A DNA stretch of 11,170 nt from Myxococcales bacterium (GTDB lineage Bacteria > Myxococcota_C > UBA6777): NCBI GenBank assembly GCA_027005175.1, contig JALTMC010000134.1, positions 2,938 through 14,107 of the forward strand, given 5' to 3'. The notes below the pieces were generated by a model. The model saw nothing but the letters and a program-made list of their open reading frames with translations, made no database searches and was not told where the DNA came from. Positions 1 through 6,900 of the stretch are shown here, in pieces. The position numbers were made by a program, and so were the translations under genes. Numbering within the stretch: the stretch's first letter is position 1; the number at the start of each line of letters is the position of its first letter.

Positions 1-126
1 TGGAGGATTTGGCCTTGTTTGTGGAGGATTTGGCCTTGTTTGTGGAGGATTTGGCCTTGTTTGTGGAGGATTTGGCCTTGTTTGTGGAGGATTTGGCCTT
101 GTTTGTGGAGGATTTGGCCCTGTGAG
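1..126. repeat. 21-bp tandem repeat (minisatellite), at least six units, cut by window edge
   Basis: The unit TGGAGGATTTGGCCTTGTTTG is repeated head to tail from base 1. Units 1-5 (starts 1, 22, 43, 64, 85) are identical. The sixth (106-126) decays after its first 14 bases. The array probably continues to the left, outside the window. The unit is a multiple of three and has no stop codon in any of the six frames, so an array like this stays open by construction. Read in frame 1 it gives WRIWPCL heptads that run on to a stop at 232-234. Frame 2 gives GGFGLVC heptads and stays open to a stop at 257-259. It could be the tail of a repeat protein encoded upstream or a non-coding minisatellite. Perfect identity between units suggests recent expansion by slippage or recombination. 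Confidence 0.95.
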
Positions 127-348
127 CAAAAATCTCTCCCGGAAAAGAGCAAAATCCGACAACGAAAAAGGCCGCAGCCCACCACAGGTGTCGAATGGAA
201 TGATACTCTTTTTCTTGCGCTATCTTTGGCATAAGAACTCTCCGTCAGTGTTATCATGAACACTCTTTTTCGAGCAAGCGAATGTACCTCTCGGGAGTTT
301 TGTTACACTCTTGTGAGGTCCGTTTGCTCTTATGATTTTTGAGCAGAG

Positions 349-400
349 CCAAAAGCCTGTACCTCTCCTCTATTCACGGAGAAGAAGTAGAGGGTTTTGA
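349..400. repeat. 52-bp direct repeat, copy 1
   Basis: This segment matches 532-583 at 51 of 52 positions; the only difference is G versus A at unit position 46. It contains a short dyad, CCTCTA ... TAGAGG, and its outer ends can also pair (CAAAA near the start, TTTTG near the end), so each copy could fold into a hairpin. The copies are in the same orientation and start 183 bp apart. There is no coding sequence here, so the near identity reflects either recent duplication or selection on structure or binding. Confidence 0.9.
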
Positions 401-531
401 TTCTGGCATACAACAATGGGGGAGCACCAAACGCACAACTCCCGTGTAACAACTCGGTATCTATTCGCGGACGAATAAATGCAGGGTTATCTTTTTAGCA
501 AGTCTTGCTGCGTTGATGATCCAACCTGAAT

Positions 532-583
532 CCAAAAGCCTGTACCTCTCCTCTATTCACGGAGAAGAAGTAGAGGATTTTGA
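532..583. repeat. 52-bp direct repeat, copy 2
   Basis: Second copy of the repeat at 349-400. The single base change falls at 577 and creates AGGATT, which pairs with AATCCT just downstream. So in this copy only, the end of the repeat forms the stem of a terminator-like hairpin followed by a T run. The CCTCTA/TAGAGG dyad is preserved in both copies. Confidence 0.9.
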
Positions 584-592
584 ATCCTTTTT
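574..592 (+). terminator. Probable intrinsic terminator (short stem, T run)
   Basis: AGGATT (574-579) and AATCCT (583-588) form a 6-bp stem around a TTG loop, and the T run 588-592 follows directly. This fits a small rho-independent terminator for + strand transcription. It does not serve the minus-strand gene ending at 649, because the T run lies on the wrong side for it. No + strand gene is visible upstream apart from the open frames of the 21-bp array, so it may end an untranslated RNA from 283-590 or a gene lying left of the window. Confidence 0.5.
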
Positions 593-648
593 ACAGGCCC
601 CTCCCCTAGCAAAGTAGCGGGCTCTTGTCAAGGCCCTGGTGGACCTTT

Positions 649-1227
649 TCATGGTTTGAGGAAGGGGAGGCCATCGAGCTTTGTTTGAGGTGCATGGAAC
701 CGGATATCATCAAATTCTGCACGGATAGTGGCGTCTTTTTTATCGCTATTTACGACCAGTCGGACTTGCAGCCTCTGGGGAAGGTCAGGGTGCTTGAACT
801 GAGTTAGCTTCGCCCATCCTGCATCATCTTGGGTCCATCGATAGGTAAAGAGCCAATCACCCACTCGGCACAACATAACGAGTCCTTCACTGGCCGTGAG
901 GTGCTTTTTGGATAACTTTGACACAGAGTTCTCTGTACTTTTGGACTCTGAACCGAGAGCCGTTTCTTGGTAGCCCAAATTAACCATCACCCAGTTCTCT
1001 TTGAGGCGATCACGGGGATTGTTGGGAACCTGCGCCAGAAGTCCTGCAGAATGGAGCGGGTCTCCTGGGGGTTTGCGTGTTGTATTGTCAAATACTTTGA
1101 GTTTTGTGATGACAACAAAGTTGTCTGCGACTTCTTTGTACATAAGGATACCTGCTGTACCTGTCGTAGTAGTGTCAAGTTGTTTCTGCGAAATGTGGGA
1201 CATTCTTTTTTCTGTTTCCTTCTTCAC
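649..1227 (-). CDS. DUF1349-like concanavalin A-like beta-sandwich protein, probably 5'-truncated
   Basis: The product (up to 192 aa) has the look of the DUF1349 / laminin-G-like jelly-roll proteins common in Myxococcota. What I recognise, in order, is: ILMYKEVADNFVV near the start; AGLLAQVP; ENWVMVNLGYQ; ESKSTENS; LCRVGDWLFTYRW; the PDLPQRLQVRLV strand; and a closing AEFDDIRF strand. Such domains bind or sit near carbohydrate, but no function is proven for this type. Full-length relatives normally begin with an export signal and a first strand with a conserved Trp. Here the protein starts at about the second strand, no signal peptide is visible, and an in-frame TGA lies two codons before the GTG at 1227. 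An ATG at 1203 is an alternative start, with AAGGA 13 bases upstream. The gene is therefore either a 5'-deleted remnant or a short variant. It is divergent from the kinase gene. Confidence 0.6.
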   Translation of the reverse strand: MKKETEKRMSHISQKQLDTTTTGTAGILMYKEVADNFVVITKLKVFDNTTRKPPGDPLHSAGLLAQVPNNPRDRLKENWVMVNLGYQETALGSESKSTENSVSKLSKKHLTASEGLVMLCRVGDWLFTYRWTQDDAGWAKLTQFKHPDLPQRLQVRLVVNSDKKDATIRAEFDDIRFHAPQTKLDGLPFLKP

Positions 1228-1265
1228 GGTTCATGAGGCATGAGTCATGGACCTATAATCGACTC

Positions 1266-1294
1266 TTGCTTGTGGGGTGAAAATGCTCTATATT
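1266..1294 (+). promoter_or_regulatory. Candidate sigma70-type promoter for the kinase gene
   Basis: TTGCTT (1266-1271) and TATATT (1289-1294) are separated by 17 bases, the optimal spacing. The -10 matches TATAAT at five of six positions; the -35 matches only its TTG core. The kinase ATG lies 48 bases beyond the -10. The 1228-1342 gap is AT-rich compared with its flanks, as expected for a promoter between divergent genes. No strong ribosome binding site precedes the ATG at 1343. Confidence 0.45.
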
Positions 1295-1342
1295 TACGGT
1301 TATTGTGCGATTTTGTAGTGTTTTGGATTGAAATAAAAGCCG

Positions 1343-2980
1343 ATGATCAGGTGTCCCGCGTGTACTTTTCGTAATTCATCAGACACTTACTTCTGTGGGA
1401 AGTGTAGGCTGTATCTGCATCCGATTGGTGACTACACTCTCCTACGCCTGATCGGTAAGGGAGGATTTGCTTCTGTATATGAGGCCATCCACCGTCGGAC
1501 ACGAAAGAAAGCTGCGGTAAAAATACTTCATCGTGAGTTGATTGGTCGAGCTGATGTCGAGCAGCGCTTCCTTCGAGAAGCCAAAGTTTTGCTTGAGTTG
1601 GATAGTCCTCAAGTTGTCAAACTCTACGATTTTGGATTCTGTGATGTCGAGGATATGGGGATCTATCTGGTGATGGAGTGGTGTGATGGAAGCACCTTGC
1701 GAGCTGCCATCGATAACCTTCCTCAGCGACGCTTCTCTCCTTACCAGGCACGCTCTCTTTTCTCCCAACTGCTTTTAGGGCTTCACCACATTCATCAAAA
1801 ACGAGTGGTGCATCGCGATCTCAAGCCTTCCAACCTGATGTTGGTCGAAGACAAGGGGGATTGGGTTCTCAAAATACTTGATTTTGGTTTGGCTTGGGTG
1901 GATGAAGATACACTCACCAAAACAGGCACTGTGGTCGGCTCTTTGCGCTATATGGCTCCGGAGCAGTTTCGCGGCGATAAAGAAAAATATGGCCCCACCA
2001 CAGACCTCTATTCCGCCGGCTTGATCCTGGCGTGGATGCTGACCGGAAAGCATGTATTCTCCGGAGCGACTGTCGATATACTTGCGATTCAACACACCCT
2101 GGAGACTGCCCCTTCTCTCCATGAATTGTGTCCTGATGTTGATTGGCCCCCCGCACTGGAAGAGCTTCTCGCAAGAGCCCTTGCCAAGGAGCCGGAATGG
2201 CGTATCCCATCAGCGCTCTCCTTTTTGGAAGCGCTCAACGATGTCTCTCTGCCTGGTGTGACTGGCAGTCATTTGGACCTTTCATCCGTCTCTCCTTACG
2301 AGGAGACAATGGCAATGGGACACTCTCGAACCCAAAAAACATCCAGTCTGGGCTGGTTGCTACCTTTGACATTACTACTATGCGCCGGTCTATTTATCTA
2401 CTTTGTTGCGATCGCCCCTAAATTCCCGAAGCCTCAAGACGGAGGGAACCTGGCATCCCAGAGAGAAGGAGGTCAGGATGGAGGAGTTGTACCTTACCCT
2501 TCATCTTCACGGTTGGAGGTTGTGATTCAGGACGGCGGTGCAGAGATCGAGCAGGCCCAACAAGTCTCTCCGATGGTTCGCCTCCTTATGGAGCGATGGC
2601 GAAGAGCCTGGGTCGCTTTGGGAGAAAAACCTCTCTCTCCACGAGCCAAAGCGGCGTATCGCAAGTTTTATCACGAGAAGTTCTTTGACGCTGTGAGCAA
2701 GCGCAACAAAGACGATTATACAAGGGCTCAGTGGACACTCGCGCAAAAGAGTTCTTGGATCCGAGTGAGCATTCAGCAACTAGAGGTGGTGAAGCAATCC
2801 GATTCTGAGCTGGCTGTTAAATTTCATCAGATCCGTATGCGCTCCACAATCAAAACGACCGGTGGTCCTGATGCTGATGCTGTCGGCTCCGTCTACAAGG
2901 AAGAGGGGATCAGGACCATGTACTGGCGCAAGGTGGGAGAGCATTGGCAAATTAAGGAAGTCAATTCCCATCCCATCTGA
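1343..2980 (+). CDS. Transmembrane Hanks-type Ser/Thr protein kinase with N-terminal zinc ribbon and C-terminal NTF2-like domain
   Basis: This 545-residue product should phosphorylate proteins on Ser/Thr at the inner membrane. Residues 4-21 form a zinc ribbon (CPAC ... CGKC). The kinase domain runs from about 31 to 300 and carries all key motifs: glycine loop GKGGFA 38-43, ATP-binding Lys60, helix-C Glu79, HRDLKPSN 157-164 with catalytic Asp159, DFG 180-182, an activation loop rich in Thr (TKTGT, 192-196) and APE 205-207. It should therefore be active. HRD with Arg before the catalytic Asp suggests activation-loop phosphorylation. One hydrophobic helix lies near 337-357, followed by a Gly/Gln/Asp-rich spacer. 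Residues 410-545 resemble the NTF2-like fold of the Cds6 C-terminal type: MERWRRAW, the FYHEKFF segment, an RAQW ... SSWIRVSI strand, VKFHQIRMRS and YWRKVGEHWQIKEV. That places a possible ligand- or peptidoglycan-sensing domain outside the cytoplasm. Start: the ATG at 1343, because the zinc ribbon begins at once. It appears monocistronic, since the next gene is almost 1 kb away. Substrate unknown. Confidence 0.93.
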   Translation: MIRCPACTFRNSSDTYFCGKCRLYLHPIGDYTLLRLIGKGGFASVYEAIHRRTRKKAAVKILHRELIGRADVEQRFLREAKVLLELDSPQVVKLYDFGFCDVEDMGIYLVMEWCDGSTLRAAIDNLPQRRFSPYQARSLFSQLLLGLHHIHQKRVVHRDLKPSNLMLVEDKGDWVLKILDFGLAWVDEDTLTKTGTVVGSLRYMAPEQFRGDKEKYGPTTDLYSAGLILAWMLTGKHVFSGATVDILAIQHTLETAPSLHELCPDVDWPPALEELLARALAKEPEWRIPSALSFLEALNDVSLPGVTGSHLDLSSVSPYEETMAMGHSRTQKTSSLGWLLPLTLLLCAGLFIYFVAIAPKFPKPQDGGNLASQREGGQDGGVVPYPSSSRLEVVIQDGGAEIEQAQQVSPMVRLLMERWRRAWVALGEKPLSPRAKAAYRKFYHEKFFDAVSKRNKDDYTRAQWTLAQKSSWIRVSIQQLEVVKQSDSELAVKFHQIRMRSTIKTTGGPDADAVGSVYKEEGIRTMYWRKVGEHWQIKEVNSHPI

Positions 2981-3018
2981 TGCCCCAACCATGGCTTCAC
3001 CTACGTCAACTCCCCTAT

Positions 3019-3048
3019 CCCCCTCCTCCACCGTTGGTAGGGAGGGGG
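3019..3048. terminator. GC-rich hairpin after the kinase gene, possible terminator
   Basis: CCCCCTCC (3019-3026) pairs perfectly with GGAGGGGG (3041-3048) around a 14-base loop that can itself form ACC/GGT. It begins 38 bases after the kinase stop codon, a usual place for a terminator. No T run follows, so it is not a classic intrinsic terminator. It may act as an RNA 3'-end stabiliser or pause site, or be part of the repeat structure that continues at 3064-3218. Confidence 0.4.
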
Positions 3049-3063
3049 AAGTTGGAGTCCCAT

Positions 3064-3218
3064 CCCACGTGGTTCGAACCGCCCTGTGGAGTAAACATTT
3101 CAATGAGTTAGCCAGCAAGATCTTGGTGGAGTTTCGCAAATTTGGGCCAAACTTAAAATAGAGTTTTAATGATTTCAGTCAGTTACGTGAGGCGGATCGG
3201 CGGTTCGAACCACGTGGG
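3064..3218. mobile_element. MITE-like element: 155 bp with perfect 20-bp terminal inverted repeats
   Basis: CCCACGTGGTTCGAACCGCC (3064-3083) is repeated as its exact reverse complement at 3199-3218, with 115 bp between. Both ends are flanked by CCAT (3060-3063 and 3219-3222), consistent with a 4-bp target duplication. The inside is AT-rich, with no transposase and no gene, as in a non-autonomous miniature element. Each arm contains two overlapping palindromes, CCACGTGG and GGTTCGAACC. A caution: an imperfect inverted match also lies further out (CTCCCCTATC at 3010-3019 and GATAGGGGGAG at 3231-3241), so the true boundaries may be wider. It could instead be a protein-binding or RNA-structure element. 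No parent transposon is visible. Confidence 0.45.
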
Positions 3219-3320
3219 CCATCAGAAAGTGATAGGGGGAGGGGTCTTATGACAAACAAGGGGTAGACTCTCGCTGATGTAGATTGGGAGCACTGAATCT
3301 CTGTACATTTTATCTTAAGG

Positions 3321-3341
3321 GCAAGTAGCAAGTAGCAAGTT
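3321..3341. repeat. 7-bp tandem repeat, three units
   Basis: GCAAGTA occurs twice, followed by GCAAGTT, directly head to tail. A short array like this in non-coding DNA is prone to slippage, so its copy number may vary between strains. It lies about 320 bp upstream of the candidate promoter for the giant gene, too far for an obvious effect on promoter spacing. Confidence 0.85.
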
Positions 3342-3660
3342 CTCACAGATTTGTCCCCCTTTTTGGGATCGCACCCATCTGGACATCGTGAGACTCGGTT
3401 TGACTTGTTTGCGATTTCTTATTAGAGTGGTGCTCTTGCTCTTTCCTTACAAAAAAATAAACTCTGAGGAAAGGTGCATCCTCTATCTTTTTCCTTCCTT
3501 GTACAGGCTTCTTAGAGTATTTGGGAGAACGGATGGTGTGGCCGTGCCGTGAGATCATCATGAAAATGAAATGAGCATGGTCATGGTTCATCTCCTTTTA
3601 TTACCAAAAACTTGGCTCAGTTCCTTACTTTACTCTGGTTTGTTGTAGGGCTAGATGTCC

Positions 3661-3688
3661 TTGACCCTTCTGTGCCTTTTGGTATAAA
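3661..3688 (+). promoter_or_regulatory. Candidate sigma70-type promoter for the giant surface protein gene
   Basis: TTGACC (3661-3666) and TATAAA (3683-3688) match the -35 and -10 consensus at five of six positions each, with a 16-base spacer. This is the best housekeeping-type promoter match I noticed in the window. Transcription would begin near 3695, giving a leader of about 265 bases before the ATG at 3960. That is long, and leaves room for post-transcriptional control. Confidence 0.5.
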
Positions 3689-3945
3689 ACTTCTCGTCAT
3701 CAGGGTTGTTAAGGAAAAATCCAGAAGATCTTCACTTTTTTTGAGAGCAAAAGCTTTCAGGTCGGGTCTCTCCATGTGAGATCCATCATTTGATTTCTTT
3801 TTGCTTGTATTTTCTTTTACTGTGAGATGCTTCCTATGACAACTTGAACTCTTGAGTAAAGATCACAATCAAAGTCGTCCCCTAGAGACAGTTCTGGATA
3901 CGAGGTTTCTGTTTGTTCTCCTCGTTCGTAACCCCCACCCTTGCT

Positions 3946-3952
3946 AGAGAGG
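3946..3952 (+). promoter_or_regulatory. Ribosome binding site of the giant gene
   Basis: AGAGAGG ends seven bases before the ATG at 3960. This purine-rich Shine-Dalgarno-like site at good spacing supports that start, which also gives an immediate and normal signal peptide. Confidence 0.65.
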
Positions 3953-3959
3953 TTTTTCT

Positions 3960-6900
3960 ATGATTCTCAAACGTTGGCTTATTCCCCTATTTGCGTTGGC
4001 TTGCCTTGCGCTGCCCGGCACTGTCCTGGCTCAGGCAAGGCCCGATCTTATTGTGACTTCCATCACAGGCGTTCCCACTTCAGCAACTCCAGGTATGTCT
4101 TTTTCCGTGAAGGTCACGATTAAGAACCAAGGGACCGCCCTGGCGCGGGCTCCCTTCAACCTTGATTTGCGCATCTCCAAAAATACCACTTATACGAGCA
4201 GTGACTTGTTTGTGGCCAGCAAAAATGTGCTCGCGAATCTGGCTGTGGGTGCAAGTGCGATTCTAGCCATCAAAGGAAAGTTTCCTGCCACCGTTGTAAC
4301 CAATCGATCTTCCAACTTTGGTCCCGGTGATAACTACTTTTTTGCCTGGGTTGATGGTCCTCGGAGCAGAGTGGGTGAGAGCAATGAAAAGAACAACTTT
4401 AAAGCGGTCAAGTTTACTGTCCCTCCTCACAAGCTTGCGGACCTGATTGTCTCAAAGGTGACGGGCTTGCCTGCCACGGCTGCCATAGGTTCCTCAGTGT
4501 CTGTGTCGATCTGTGTCAAAAATACCGGCAAAGCGGATGTTGCAAAAGCCAATGTTGGTCTGTATATTTCTGACAACTCAATTATCTCAACAGGTAATAA
4601 TCGTATCCGCTCTGCTGCTGTTGCCTATGTTAATGCGGGTGGGGCAGAAGTATGTGCCACTGTCAAAGGTACTGTGACGGGCTCCAAGGTTGGAGTTGGC
4701 GATCGGTATTGGGGTGCGATTGTCGATTACGACAAAAAAGTGACGGAAAGCAGTGATTCCAACAACAATGACTTTAAAGCGGTCAAGTTTAAGGTGACTC
4801 CCTCTGCTACCAAGGTTGACTTGGAAGTTGTGTCGATCAATGCACCCAAGACCTCTTCTCCAGGTGCTACGATTAGTAGCATTGTTTGTATACGGAACAA
4901 TGGGCCAGACAAGGTCACAGGTACCTTCAAGGTAGGACTGTACTACTCTTTCAGTTCCACACAAACAACCTTCCCCTCCTCTCGAAACTTGATTGCAGAG
5001 ATTTCTGTCGCAGGTCTGGCCAAAACAACATCTTGCAAATCCGTTTCGGGTAAAATTCCCACAGGTGCTTCCTTGGGCTCTCGTTACTTTGGTGTGTTTG
5101 TTGACTCTGGTAAGGCTATTGCGGAGACCAATGAGAAGAACAATACCAAGACTGCACCTGTTTCCCTTGAAGGGTCTGATTTGATTATCAGCACCATCAA
5201 AGGATTCCCCTCCTCTCTACCCAAAGCAGGTGATACTCTGACCCTCGAAATCTGTGTGAAGAACATCGGTAAAGTTGATGCAGGGGCATTCAAAACAGGC
5301 GTGTATTACTCCACCAACAACTTCATCTCAACCGGTGACACTCGCCTGGCAACCTTTAACGTCACCAGCTTGAAAGCGGGCACTGAGTTCTGTCAGAAGA
5401 ATGTCGCTGCAAAGCTTCCCACAAGTACAAAGCCTACAGGCTTTGTGGGTGCATTGGTTGACTATGACAGGAAAGTCTCGGAGTCGAACGAAAGCAACAA
5501 CTTTGTTGCTTTGCCGATCACGGCGGCACCCGATTTGATCGTTGAGGCTGTCAAAGGTGTCCCCAAAACTGCAAAGTCAGGTGATTCTGTCAATGTAGAG
5601 ATCTGTATCAAGAATACAGGTAACAAAGATGCTGGTGCCTTTAAGACCGGCATCTATCACACCACCACCACCTTCTTTTCAGCGACAGCAGCTACGATTG
5701 GTGTCTTGTCTTGGACAGGCTTGAAAGCCGGTGTGTCTGGATGCAAGAAGATGACTGTCAAGTTGCCTGCTGGGCTCAAGGTTGGAAACAACTATGTGGC
5801 GGCCTATGTTGATAAGGATCTGGCTGTCAAAGAGAGTAACGAAGGCAACAATCGTGGAACTGCTAAATTTTCCATTCCCGGCCCAGACTTGATTATCGAG
5901 TCGATTACCGGTGTCCCAAAAACGGCGACAACCAATACGCCGTTCTCCATTGTAGTGAAGGTCAAGAATCGGGGAAATACCCCTGCCAAAGCACCTTTCC
6001 GGGTTGAAATTCGGATCTCCAAAAATACTTTCTTTTCCAGTTCGGACTTACTGGTGACGGGCAAAGACATCACCTCTGATCTGGCGGGTGGTGCGAGTAC
6101 AAGTGTCACTCTTACTGGAAAGTTCCCAGCAAAGTTTGGTTCGGGTTCTTTTAGTAATTTCAGCATTGGAGCAAACAATCTATTTGCTTGGGTAGATAGA
6201 CCAACAAGTAAAGTTGCAGAACTCGATGAAAACAATAATGACAAGGGTGTTGCGTTTACTGTTGTCGCATCCGATCTCGTCGTTTCGAAAGTGACTGGAT
6301 TCCCAACCAAAGCGAAAGCGGGCGATACCATCACTGCCAGTGTTTGTGTGAAGAATAACTCCAGTCTGGATGTGGGGGGGGCATTCAAGGTTGCGATCTA
6401 TTTGTCGGCTGACAAAAAGATCACGACAGCCGACCAAAAGATCGCAGAATCTTCGATCTCTAGTCTGGCAAAAGGCAAAGAGATCTGTGTCAGTGTGTCG
6501 GGTAAGTTGCCCGCTAATGCCGTTCCTGGCGCAGGATACTTCGGAGCCTACGCTGACTCAACTCTGGCGATTGGTGAGAGCAACGAAACCAACAATGGCT
6601 CCACAGGTGTCGCAGTTACGATTCAACGTTCGGGCACTGTTGACTTGATGGTTGACTCTGTTACTGGCGTTCCTGCTGCGGCCACAGCAACGGAAAGTCT
6701 GAACTTACGTGTTTGTATCAAAAACAAAGGTACGGGTGCTTCTGGTGCTTTCAAAGTCGGTGTGTTCTATTCTCAAGATGCAAGCATCTCTGTGGTTCTG
6801 GACAAGAAGCTGAAAGAGGCTGGTATTGCCAATATTCTTGCAGGAAAGACGGAGTGTACCAACATTACAGCGACCCTGCCTGCGACCATTAACGGACCCA

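Larger units (their letters stand above)
127..648. other. Intergenic region with repeats and possible structured RNA; no gene seen
   Basis: No convincing reading frame was found here on either strand. The stretch holds a 52-bp direct repeat pair (349-400 and 532-583) and further fragments of the same sequence. The 10-mer TGTACCTCTC also occurs near 283-292, and 460-487 resembles the centre of the repeat (CTATTC, then CGGA, then AGGGTT). Bases 293-308 (GGGAGTTTTGTTACAC) can pair with parts of 437-455 (CACAACTCCC and GTGTAACAACTC), enclosing the first repeat copy. A terminator-like hairpin closes the region on the + strand at 574-592. Together these hint at a structured + strand transcript or a decayed repeat cluster. 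I found no clear promoter for it. Confidence 0.5.
3219..3959. other. Long intergenic/leader region before the giant gene; no gene seen
   Basis: About 740 bp without a convincing gene. It contains a 7-bp tandem repeat (3321-3341), a 7-bp dyad CTTTCCT/AGGAAAG (3441-3447 and 3467-3473), a candidate promoter (3661-3688) and, if that promoter is right, a leader of about 265 bases. Within the leader are a perfect palindrome GAAGATCTTC (3724-3733) and short GAGAG/CTCTC complementarity around 3742-3778, which could form a stem. A second, weaker promoter-like pair starts with TTGACT at 3400. An 82-codon minus-strand frame (3343-3591) looks accidental. Confidence 0.5.

Noticed and set aside
349-583. 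The 52-bp repeat pair as a CRISPR array
   Set aside because: Only two copies, 183 bp apart, with a unit longer than usual CRISPR repeats and the space between containing related repeat fragments, not a unique spacer; no cas genes are present.
3064-3083. GGTTCGAACC resembling a tRNA T-arm, also at 3199-3218
   Set aside because: The flanking bases do not form a 5-bp T stem on either strand, and no acceptor, D or anticodon arm could be found nearby. The motif is better explained as part of the inverted repeat.
2862-3161. 99-codon + strand frame ending in a protein-like stretch (ELASKILVEFRKFG)
   Set aside because: Its first third overlaps the kinase gene in another frame, and it runs through the GC hairpin and one arm of the inverted repeat. 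No ribosome binding site was seen.
3343-3591. 82-codon minus-strand frame with AAAGGAG just before its ATG
   Set aside because: The Shine-Dalgarno-like sequence abuts the start codon with no spacer, composition is low-complexity (His, Lys, Ser rich), and no domain or membrane pattern is recognisable. Probably accidental.
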